Shown: positions 48,136-58,600 of the stretch, one piece after another
Numbering within the stretch: the stretch's first letter is position 1
How the letters are laid out: every line of letters starts with the position of its first letter
From: Climacium dendroides
Taxonomy: Eukaryota > Streptophyta > Bryopsida > Hypnales > Climaciaceae
NCBI GenBank assembly: GCA_950106755.1
Contig: OX467089.1
Span: forward strand, 18,209,345 to 18,273,344
DNA: 64,000 nt
Reading direction: 5' to 3'
Program-made: the position numbers and the translations under genes
The notes under the pieces: model-generated
Database searches by the model: none
Seen by the model: only the letters and a program-made list of their open reading frames with translations
Told to the model about the DNA's origin: nothing

Positions 48136-48900
48136 GAACTTGTGGGAAAATACTTTGGACCCATCTAAATTGGCCTTGATTGATTTTCATGACATTGGGA
48201 CCCAAAAATACAGTCAATTTGAAGACTTTACGTTTCAAAAAACATGTGGGACACCCATTTATTTTTTTCACACATGCATTGACCTAACCTACAACCAAAA
48301 AAAATTTAAAACTTGTAGGAAAATACTTTGGGCCCATCTAAATTGGCCTTGATTGATTTTCATGACATTGGGACCCAAAAATACAGTCAATTTGAAGACT
48401 TTACGTTTCAAAAAACATGTGGGACACCCATTTATTTTTTTCACACATGCATTGACCTAACCTACAACAAAAAAAAATTTAAAACTTGTGGGAAAATACT
48501 TTGGGCCCATCTAAATTGGCCTTGATTGATTTTCATGACATTGGGACCCAAAAATACAGTCAATTTGAAGACTTTACGTTTCAAAAAACATGTAGAACAC
48601 CCATTTATTTTTTTCACACATGCATTGACCAAATCCACAATAAAAAATTATTTAAAACTTATGGGAAAATACTATGGGCCCATCTAAATTGGCCTTCATT
48701 GAATTTCATGACATTGGTACTGCAAACTATAGTCAATTTTAATAGTGTAGGTTTATAAATACATGTGGGTTACCAAATGAATGTATTTTTTTCGATACAT
48801 GCATTGACCAAAACCACATCCGAAAAGAATTTAGAACTTGTGTATACAAGTTTTTGGCCCATCTAGATTGGCCTTGATTGAATTTCATGACGTTGGTATC
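47660..48900. repeat. ~173-bp satellite, copies in two opposed orientations
   Basis: The landmark 'ccatctaaattggcct' recurs at 48161, 48334, 48507, 48680 and (diverged) 48859, a period of 173 bp for three intervals, then 179. The reverse complement 'ggccaatttagatgg' occurs at 47860 and a diverged copy at 47686, a 174-bp period. The array therefore changes direction near 48000. The central + copies are over 95% alike; the outer ones are diverged. Confidence 0.88.
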
Positions 48901-49090
48901 TCAAGGTATTATGACGTTTGTACTACAAGGTACTATAACGTTCATGACGTTTGTACAGGCTTGGCCTTTTTTGTATAAACTTTGAGGCACGTGGAAATAT
49001 TCATTTACATTATTTTTTTGACTAGATTTCCATGGATTGTTAAAGAAGAGCGTGATTGCAACTTCTACGAATTTTTCCTTTCTCATTTAA

Positions 49091-49340
49091 GGCCATATTC
49101 GTTATATTGAGACTTTTGGTAGTCTCATTTTTATCCTCGACTCGAAGATAAATTATAATAACTGTTCAATTTTAAGACTATTTGGTAAGTTGAGATTTCA
49201 ATGTATTAATATATATAAAAACCTTTGATTTCCCAAAGGTTGCAAGCTCATCTTATCCTCGACTCGAGGATAAATCACTATAACTGTTTTAGGTTGTAGT
49301 TTCAAAATGTGCAGATTGTCTCATTTTAACGAATAAGGTC
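49091..49340. mobile_element. MITE, 250 bp, with two internal odd palindromes
   Basis: The 23-bp terminal inverted repeats begin GGCCATATTCGTTATATTGA on the left, and the right end 'gtctcattttaacgaataag' + 'gtc' is their inverse with a few mismatches. Inside lie two direct copies of a palindrome with core CCTCGACTCGAGG (49131-49152 with one change, 49253-49275 perfect), each followed by 'aaat...taactgtt'. No clear target duplication is visible. Confidence 0.65.
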
Positions 49341-50566
49341 ATATTTGCACTTTTATTGCATATTTTTTTTGACTTTGTGAGACAAAGTGCAGGCTCAACC
49401 AATTTAGCATGAACTTTGAGCCATGTGAAAAAATTGAATTACATTATTATTTTCATGAGGTGCCCATGTATTATCTTTGAATAGGGCGTTTTTAATTTCT
49501 ATTACAATTTTTTTTCTCATTTACATGTCTATTTCATTAGCCAAATGAACCAAAAAGTTTTAAATTGTAGATGTTTCTACAGTCAATATGTGTTCCATCT
49601 CCGAAGTGTAGAGTGACCTGGATTTGTTGTAATTAAGTAAATTTAAAATTATTGTAGAGAATGTATTTTACATTTGTGGGATTTACTATTAAATAGATGC
49701 ATTTATTTATATAGAATACTGAATTATTCAATCTGGACTCTGGAGTTGTTATGTTTTTTGAACCTGTTATTAGTAGATTTAATATTCTTATTAATATGGA
49801 ATATATTGAATTAATAGTGCATTCATTTTGTTTAAAAAACATTCATGCCTATTTTTGATTTCACAACAATTAAGTTGTTTATGGAAATCTTGAAATTTAC
49901 ATTTCAGAAGTGCTTCTTTTTTATTCTAGAATTTGGATTGCCATTGTTTGTAATAATTAATTCAAATTTCTAATTCATTTTAACGTATCATTAATGTATA
50001 TTATTTAACACAAATCGTTTAATGAATTTCTGTTGTAAATATCAAAGTTTGCTCATTTGATAAAAAATTTACAAAAAATTTAATAGTTTTTAGTTGAATA
50101 TTTATTTTGAAAACTATTTCTTATTCTATCTAATACATAAAAATTATACTGAAATTCAAATGATGAATGCATAGCATAGCAAGGACGAACCGATTCTTCA
50201 TAATTGTTTTTTAAAAATTAATTTCAATTTGAAGATTTATTAAATTTTTGTTTCTGCATTCTATATGATATAATGCACTTAAATTCTAACAAAATACTAA
50301 TTATGAATTCAGAAGTACCAACCGCTAGTTAAACTTTAGAGTATTTCCCTAGAAAGTATGCGTTCCATATTCTCGGGAATGTATGATTGGAATGTACACC
50401 TAATAGTACCCCGAAAGTTCGCTTTGGATTATCTTTTTTGGTTGTGCTTTTTCAAAGTACTCTCTGATTCTAGGAAGCCCTACAGTGACGCATTTCAAAT
50501 TTCGGTTCGCACCGTTCTCTTGCCGCCTAGAAGTTCCCGCCATTGACTGGGGAGGACGCCTTCGCA
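49341..50566. other. AT-rich DNA, no recognisable gene
   Basis: Contains diverged copies of the 'cccatggattatc...agggcgtt' segment also seen at 47505, 47590 and 49030, so it is repeat-derived. Composition becomes balanced at about 50480. Confidence 0.5.
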
Positions 50567-50669
50567 TGGAATTTAGTCATCTTCTTTCTTTCTTGCTCTC
50601 TGTCGCTCTCTCTCTATCGTCGTCCGTGTCGACTTGCGTGTGCTTTCCCCTCAACATTTATGAAGGACT
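50567..50669 (+). other. possible first exon with signal peptide
   Basis: ATG at 50567 opens MEFSHLLSFLLSVALSLSSS, then VSTCVCFPLNIYEGL, and reaches a good donor CTT/GTAAGT near 50670. The hydrophobic N-terminus with a Ser-rich end looks like a secretory signal. No following exon was identified before the palindrome array at 51050, so the call is weak. It may be the first exon of an unrecognised gene or chance. Confidence 0.25.
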
Positions 50670-51049
50670 TGTAAGTGCTACACTTGTTTCTTGCAGATTT
50701 GGGGATGCTTTTATATTTCTTTTGAATGAGACGTACATGATGTGGTGGTATGCGACTTCCGTTTGATGCTTTGCTGTTTCCGTATCGCGGTTTGATCGAA
50801 ATAGAGTTCAGGACTTCGCAACTCTGGTGTACTGATGAACGCGTCGGCCGTTTCTATAGTTTCGTAACGATGATTGTATGAAGCAATTTGCCCTTCATTA
50901 CCGATTTAATTCTACCATTTGGAAAACCTCGTCGATGATGAATTAGAGTTGTCGCAGTGCTGAGGGAACTCTGAAATGTATGCCGAAAAATACGGAATAC
51001 TATATTCAATATTACTGAATCAGTTATTCTGGAAAATCCGGGGAGATTT

Positions 51050-51655
51050 AGTTCGAATCGAGCTTATCATTAACACACAAGAAACATATTGACTAAGTGC
51101 AGAAACTGCACGGTTAGCTCGATTCGAGCTGACTGAGTTGACTAAGAATATATATCATCGAGTGAACCTACTGCACGATCAGTTCGATCCGAACTAAACT
51201 ATGATTCTTGAAGATCTTATCTTGCCACTTGAGATATAATTATCAATTTCACATATTTGCTCTGAAAAGAGCTGAACGAGGAAATAGTCATGCAATGTAG
51301 TTGATCAACTCGATTCGAGCTGAATGAGGATTTATGATCATAATGTGGTTGGTCATCTCGAGTCTCCGTGAATAAGGATTCTGATATAGAATATTATAGA
51401 TTAGATTGAATAGGTGCGAATCGATAGATCCAGTGGTCAGCTCGAATCGAGCTGACATTGACGTGGTTAAGTTCCCATTTATTTGTCGAGGAGGATTTCT
51501 AATGCCTTAACTACCTGCGCACCCTTTTCCAAATACACAGAACTTTCAGCCTTTCTAGATGCTTGTATACGCAGAACGTACTATCATCTTAGTGAGTGTA
51601 CTGGATCTCGAGATCCACTTTGTTAAGCTCGATTCAAACTGATTGTTATGCTTTC
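51050..51655. repeat. array of AGCTCGA-N-TCGAGCT odd palindromes
   Basis: Copies at 51050-51065, 51116-51130, 51181-51195, 51307-51321, 51435-51455 and 51625-51642, plus a half copy near 51355. The best one (51435-51455) has perfect 10-bp arms GTCAGCTCGA and TCGAGCTGAC around a central A. A further even palindrome, GGATCTCGAGATCC, lies at about 51603. Spacing is roughly 65-190 bp. The array ends 80 bp before the transposon protein, where subterminal transposase-binding repeats would be expected. Confidence 0.8.
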
Positions 51656-51724
51656 ATTCGGATATTGAAAGACGTGTTCTTCTTCTGAAGAGAATGACTA
51701 CCATTTTGTCTAAAGGATACGGAG

Positions 51725-54565
51725 ATGAATATTGATGGGGACCCCATCAACGACATGGAGTTCTCGGATGAAGAATTTCCTGTTCTGGAAGGGATGAATG
51801 TTGGCATTCCTGAATGCGAGGGCATCCCGCGTCATCTATGGAATACAAGATGTGTCACTCTCTACAATGAGGCGGGTTTACTTGTTGGCGAAGGGACTTG
51901 CCATAGTGTCAACTCAGACCTCGTGCTTGGAGCTAGTGGTCCCCTTAGAGATACCCATGTAGCAGTCCACATCACCAAGACATTCTTTGAAGTGGATATC
52001 CCTCAGGAGCAGATTTACTATTTGGTAGCTTGGCCGATTAAGTGAGTCCACTGCGCAGGAGCAAGCCTTCACGACCATGAGGCTTGGGATAGATTTAATC
52101 AACTGCAAGCTCACCTCCAAAATCCACAGCCTCCAACATCTACTCGGCCATATTCAAGTATCCTCAGAAATCCACCTCGCGTGACATCCTGCAAATCTAA
52201 GGAACTCCTCACCCCAGAGTCCATTAACTTGGTGTCCAGTAGAGTCTATTGCTTTCAAAATTGCGTTCAACTATTTCCAAGGGAGAAGATTCGAGCCTTC
52301 CGTGAGCAAATGTACTCCTGTACATCATTCAAGTTCAGGTCGCACATGAAAACTGAAGTACATAGGTCTGTTCATCTGGATGCGCGTGGAAGGAAGACGG
52401 TGACAGTTGAAGGTATTAATGTGTGCATGTGAGCATGGATGCATATTTCTGGAGTCCCAGAGGCCACGTTTTACCAATACCTCAAATATTGGAAGGACGA
52501 ACGAGAGGCAAGAGACCATGGGAATACAGGATTGGAGTAGCCGAGAAAGCACACCTAACAAGCAACTGCAACGCTGAAGTGCATCCTCGAGAAGGAGGCG
52601 GACCACATGCCACATCGTACTCGAACTTTGAAGTCAAGGGACAAGGTTGTTTCCATGTGTCTTCCCTCTACTTTTCAGTGGAAGGGTAAGATGAAGGAAA
52701 TCAACGACATCAATGCAACGTTCGGATTACCCGAGGTTTCAACTTCGAACTTAAGCAAGATCAGGTCTTCCAAGTTCTCGGAGTTTGAGGTGAAGAAACC
52801 TGGTGATAATTTCGCTCGGTGTTCAGTGTGTGACAAATTACAAGAGCTACGAAGAAGTTGTATTGCTGGATCTCAAAGTGCTTTGATATGGTCAAGGAGG
52901 CTTGACAAGCATTTGGCTATTGCTCGGGCGCATAGGGAAATGTATTACGTCAATTGTTACTGCTTGCACGAGTTTCCACACGAATGTTTGACAATCATGC
53001 ATGACAAGATGAACCATGCCAAGACTGCTTCTCCGGTCTTTTCCCATAAGACTAATGAACTTGATGGACTCACGAAGTTTCCCGTTTCAGTGACTGGCAT
53101 GATTGCCCACGGTCATGGTGATGTTCGATACGCGCATTATGGCTTGGATATGTTTCCCCACGACTCCAACTACACTATTGGCTCCATAGCGAAGTTGTTG
53201 CGAGATTTGGAATTACCACCGAAATCATCTTCTCGACAATTGTTTACGGGGTCGGGATCCACAAATTTGTCCAAGGCAATTCTCAAGGGTGCCGAAATGT
53301 GTGAAGCGTCACTACCTCCACCACCGGAAACCTTATTTCCAGGGATGCCACTGCCTCCAATTTTGAATGTGCAGATGGATAATGCCACCGGAGACAACAA
53401 AAACAGATTTGTTTTTTGTTACTGGTCTCTACTTGTTGCAAACAAGATCTTTCATGAAGTGTACGTGAACTTCATGATCGTGGGTCATACTCATGACGAC
53501 ATTGATGCACTCTTTGGAAGATGGAGTATGCTTTTGAAGAAGGAAAACTTCCTTACAATTCCTGCACTTATGAAGTCGTTTATGGATGTGGAATCCATTC
53601 CAACAATCCCTCACCTCATAGAGGAGGTGCCAGATTTCAAAGGTTTCATAGCAGACAGTGTTTTAGATGGCAATGACATCATGGTTGGTCATACAAAGCC
53701 ACAACAAGTCAAGTTTTATTTGGACTCTACTGGATGTCCAGTTATGAAGTACAAGATGTTGTGCACTGATGTTGATTGGTTACCAAAGGGGGCTGGTAAT
53801 GAAATGAAATTGTGGAAGGAGGACTCTGAAGGGCAAAGTTTGTGGCCACGTGGAGTGCCAGAAGCAGTTTTGCCAAGTCCAATGAAAGGCACGGAGGACA
53901 TCTTGAAGGGCATATCCGGATTTGTAAAGTACTGGGAGCATTTGTGCAATTAAGATCGCACTGGGGAGTACCGAAGATGTTATGAGCACGTAGTGCACTA
54001 CTGGCGCGGCGTCAAGATAGCATTACTAGAACCACTACCTTCATCTTCTGTTTTAAAGGATGGTTTCTGGCCAACTAACCGTGTTCAAGCTACTCGAGTG
54101 GATGAATTAGATGAAGATGGCGAGGACCGTGAAGAGTTCGGAGAAGATGATGCATACGTAGGCCCTTTGAGAGGTCGTCCACAACCATCCTTTAGGGTGG
54201 GTCGAGATCTCTTTGAAGGATATTTTGTTGCAGTTTGACCCGCAGAAGGTGACAGTCATCCTATTTGGATTGCAAGGGCATTGTCTGATCTAAATTGTAA
54301 TCCGGAGAAACCTAATTGTATACGCATTCAGTACTTCCGTCCAACATCAAGAGATGAAGATGTTCAAGACTTCTACACTGGATGGGACAGTGAAAGAGGT
54401 CTACGTTGGAAAGTGGATGAAACTGAACTGCCACTTTGGGAGCATACAAATGCTCTTATGACAGCGTAGAAGCCTAATATTCGGAAGGATACTCGCCAAT
54501 GCATGATCAAGATTCCTGCTGCTCAAATTGACATCATCAACCGAAGCCTTGCATCATATACTTGA
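51725..54565 (+). pseudogene. DUF7869-like transposon protein; one frame with seven transition-type stops
   Basis: A single frame of 947 codons without any indel, starting ATG 51725 and ending TGA 54563-54565. Internal stops: TGA 52043, TGA 52430, TAG 52538, TAA 52556, TAA 53951, TGA 54236 and TAG 54467. Each could come from CGA, CAG, CAA or TGG by one transition. N-terminal part (to about residue 107): YNEAGLLVGEGTCHS ... YLVAWPI, like the AWP-ending domain of plant En/Spm proteins (tentative). Core (53370-53530): VQMDNATGDNKNRFVF and VGHTHDDIDALFGRW, the signature of DUF7869, probably an RNase H-like DDE nuclease fold. C-terminal module (54140-54450): VGPLRGRPQPSF, HPIWIAR, IRIQYFRP, shared with 40153-40740. 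It probably moved as a DNA transposon and is now inactive. Confidence 0.75.
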
Positions 54566-54989
54566 TATTTGTAGCTATGTATTGATGTATATTGTAAGTT
54601 TTATAAATATGTTGTTTCCATCGTCATGTTTTATAAAACGAATGGAATTCATATATTAGAGTAGATGGTGTAGGTTTGATTTGATTGTTTGTATTTCATT
54701 GCTTGGTATTGTATAAATGTGTTGAAGTGTATGTTTTGTGTTTACAAAACAATGTTTTTTCTGTTCAATATTCCTTATTTTGTATTCTTCAACTTTGTTT
54801 TATCTATTTTTTACTTCATTTTATTTTGTGTTTATCATTGAGTACATTTTATTTGAAATTACATTGCTATTGGGGAGCAAAATGTAGTGGAAATATCCAC
54901 TATTTATTTGGTCAACATGTAAAGCACTTGTCACATTCTGGGTAGGGGGCCGGTTGGTTGTTACAATTTTCCTGCCTGCAAAGCTCACT

Positions 54990-55118
54990 TAGCAGCACCA
55001 AGTCATGTTTTTTCTCTCATGCGCTCATATGTCCTTGACGGGAATCGAACTCGGACCGCTTCAATGAGATGAACAACCCCTTACAACAGACTGCGGAGCT
55101 CATGACTTGGTGTTCAGA
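54990..55118 (-). mobile_element. tRNA-like/SINE-like sequence (tentative)
   Basis: The minus strand contains a B-box-like GAGTTCGATTCCC (about 55040-55052) preceded at about 50 bp by an A-box-like 'gagctccgcagtctgttg'. The unit is bracketed by an inverted pair 'caccaagtcatg' (54996-55007) and 'catgacttggtg' (55101-55112). A complete tRNA cloverleaf could not be built (the acceptor stem fails), so this is a tRNA-derived repeat at most. Confidence 0.35.
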
Positions 55119-55617
55119 AAATAACACAATCTTTATTTATATTAATCAGAACATTTACTCTAAACCAAATTACATGTGTTTCACTCAAAAGACTCTCATT
55201 TTAATGGAAATTGCAAATTACAACTAGAAAATGTAGCCTAAACTGTGGAACATTATAATTCATTATTTAGGGTCTAAATGGACTATATTATTTTGAGAGA
55301 CTCCAAACCTCTCAAAATATTGAATATAGTGTTAAAAATGGGATGAAATTAAGCATGGCAAATTCATGATTATCAATGGGCAACATAGTATTACAGCTTC
55401 CATGCAACTTCAGGACATTCTCCCTCACGGAGATAAGCGCAGAAGTGAGCTGCAAGCGTAGGATGCGTTTATTGTGTGGAGCCTGGATGCCAGTAAATTG
55501 AAAAACATTTCGAGGTTTTACAATTGTACAAACCACCTGAATCTCGTCCAACCAACTTGGAGAAACCAGATCATTAGTTGCCGCAATATTTGGATTGCTT
55601 ACAAGCGTCCCACGAAT

Positions 55618-58600
55618 ATGGAATCAGAGGGGTCTACACGGAAGAACGGAGTAGTTTTCAACTGTGCGGATTATACGGTGGGTACTATTGTATGAGGTTC
55701 ATCGTCGGGTCAACGATAAACGCTCTATTGATTTGGAAGTAGATTTTCCCACAATTGCCTTGTCTACTACTCTTTGTGGTGTGAAAATTGTTGTTACTAT
55801 AGTCATTGTAGTACTTGTGAAAAATTTTCAAATCACACTGACTCACGGACTTTATTATCTTTGCATTCTGTAGAAATTTACTGATGTTGTTGTCCAGCGC
55901 TTCCAGAACATCAATCCTGATAAGGATGCTGCGTCGATCAAAGGACCCACGGACTTGAAAAATGAAATCCAAATTATAACTTTGCTCGACGACATGTGGG
56001 CATTTTGGGAGCGCTTCTTGACGAAACATTCCGATGGCGAGCTCGTAGATCTCGTATCCCTGAACCTATACAAGGATACAAAGGGATACAAACCGAAAAA
56101 CTCTTCTCTAAAAAAGGAGTTCTTCAGGCACTGTGGACAGTTTACGGACGTGGACTATAAAGTCCTTGCCCAACATTTGTTAGTTGAAACACCAGGGCGA
56201 AAGGCTATTTACCCAAAAGTCACAGTACCTAAAAACAGAATCTTGGTGCCTGATAGTCTAGCACATGGAGATTGGATAGAGTGACGAAAGCGAAAGAAAG
56301 TCGTACTTCAAGACTTGATGGCCATAAACCCAGCACTAAAATTTTTTGGAACCGGAGGAGACGTTGCTCATACCACGTGGAAGGCTTGGAAAGCCAGGCA
56401 TCGGTTTTCTTCCGGGACGTGGGATTTTCTGTTGTCCTACCCCAAAGCGGGGTACTTCACTAGTCGTTTGAAGAACGACGCATGGCTGAAGCGGTCGAAG
56501 GATTTGGAGAAGTTTTATCCTGAAGTCTTCTACATGTTCTGCCGCTTCGTGAAATTGAAGTACCAATTGAAGGCCCCTATGGGTGGAGTGCAGACGCAAG
56601 GTATTGATGCTGCGGGTAAGACTTTAGTGAAGAGCTTGCAATACCAGTATCATCCCCGGAACATAAACCTTGCTGTGTTGGACGTGAGGCATATCCCTAG
56701 TTTCATCAACACGGAGAAGGTGGCATCCTTGGACCTTTTTCTGAGCTTTCTTTAGAAAAAGCTCAAACCAAAAATGACAGAGCCGAACGTCTGGCTCCTC
56801 ATTCTTCGGGGAAAAGATGATGTCAAGGCGGCATTCAAGTTTGCAGCATACAAACTCAAAGAGTACGACCACGCCAAATCTTTTTATGTTCCAAGCAAGG
56901 CAGAGATGCTGGGAAACATCACCAGCCGATCCACAGCTCCCGACGTGCCACTTGTATTCCTCTTCAAAAAAGGAAGTGAGTTTGCGGCCAAGGTCCGCCA
57001 GAATAGGAAACTTGAATACAACACACCGATATCCTATATCTATTATTCTGACGCCTCGAAGAATACGGAGGCTAAGTGGAGGATACATCCAATAGAACTC
57101 AGAATGGAGTTCTATCTACAGATCCTCCAAGATTTTGTTGTTCCCGAGGAGAATGTCTTGGGATTGTACACGGGCCCTAAATTCATGTTAGCATCTAAGG
57201 TTAGTCTCTTACTTTGTACAAGTTATCGTCGACTCGATGATAACTAGGTAGTTTGTGTCTCTATCTTGATGATTGATTTTTGTGGTTTAGGGCAGTATGA
57301 TGTTATCGTCGAGTCGACGATAACTGGAGTTGGTGCATTATTGATTTCTAACATGCACTTCACTTCTCCGTCTTCACAGACGTTTGGGGCTTATTTTTAC
57401 GGATTTAGTGATCGAGAAGATGCAAAGTCTCTCTTGAAGATCTCTTATTTGGCGAGGAAGATGGACATGAACGACTATTTGTTTTCGAACTCGCCTTACA
57501 CAATTACATATGTTCGCCCTGTCTCTCAAGATGCAGAGGAAGATAGCTCTCCTTCATCCCCAGCCAAGACCTATGTATCTCCAGCTGACGTGCCGGAACT
57601 CAGGCAATATAGGCAAGAGACCGGTGGCTCGCAAGTTTGTGATGATACGGGAATAGAGGGCATTGATGAATATGGAACGAATACATTCCAAGTCTATTCG
57701 TGGATGTCCGCTCCGGTTGTTCCTGTCGACCTCCTGAGTGCGAGTCAATGTACGCAAGGAGATCCTACAGAGACCCAAAGAGAGCCATTGTGCTCACAAG
57801 GAGACCTATTGGAGCCGCAAGGAGAGCCAATGGAGTCGCAAAATGTAGCAGGGCAAAGGGAGGCAGAACCGGAAGTTCCTGCAGTCCAACAACCCTTACC
57901 GATTTGTCCTACAAATTTGGGTGATGAGTTCGAGTCGGATACAGAGATCGATCGGCTCCTTCGCCGACCTCAAACTCGCCGCCGAAGGACAAGTGCGGGA
58001 GATAGTGTCCACGCTGATGTGGAGATGGACCCTATGGAAGAAAGTGTTGTAGAAGACAGAGCGATGCAGGTCGTCTAGGGTTGTGGGTCCGGGAGTCAAC
58101 TGGTCGAGCCAATAGACATTCCAACGACGGACACGAATTTGACCACGGAAGAGGAGACGGTGGAAGAATTGATAAAAACCCCGCCCGTGATACATCAACT
58201 AAGCAATGATTCTTTCTGATGAAGAGGAGTTAAACAGGCATCACTCCTCCTCCTCCGACGAAGATCATGACAGGCCTCCCAAGGTAAAAGAGATGAAGCC
58301 CGTCATCGCTCGAGATGGCACTGTCATCAAGGTTGAGAAAGGCTACTGGAAAGAGGAGGAAGAGAGGCGAATGAGGCGAAAGGCAAGGTTGGCAAAGAAG
58401 GCCCAGACAAAGAAGGACCTTGATGAAGCCAAGGCCGAGAGCGAGGCGTCAAAGAAGAAGATGGCAGCGATGGAGGCCAAGTTGGCACAGATCCTTCAAA
58501 CCTTGGAGGCTCAACAAATGCTCCCCTAAGGTGTTACGCCTGTTCAACCTATGGTTGTGAGGCATGAGGCGGCATTGCTTCCATGTAGCACTGCAATCCC

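Noticed and set aside
47660..48900. CRISPR-like array
   Set aside because: Units are contiguous 173-bp satellites without short repeats and unique spacers, and the DNA is plant nuclear.
51725..54565. Stop-codon reassignment or RNA editing rescuing the frame
   Set aside because: Nuclear transcripts of plants are not known to be edited this way, and the stops also occur in unrelated transposon relics here; decay by deamination is simpler.
55021..55100. Functional tRNA gene on the minus strand
   Set aside because: B box is good, but no acceptor stem and no proper anticodon arm can be formed.
57223..57323. Palindromes as bacterial-type terminators
   Set aside because: No U tract follows and the setting is a plant intron.
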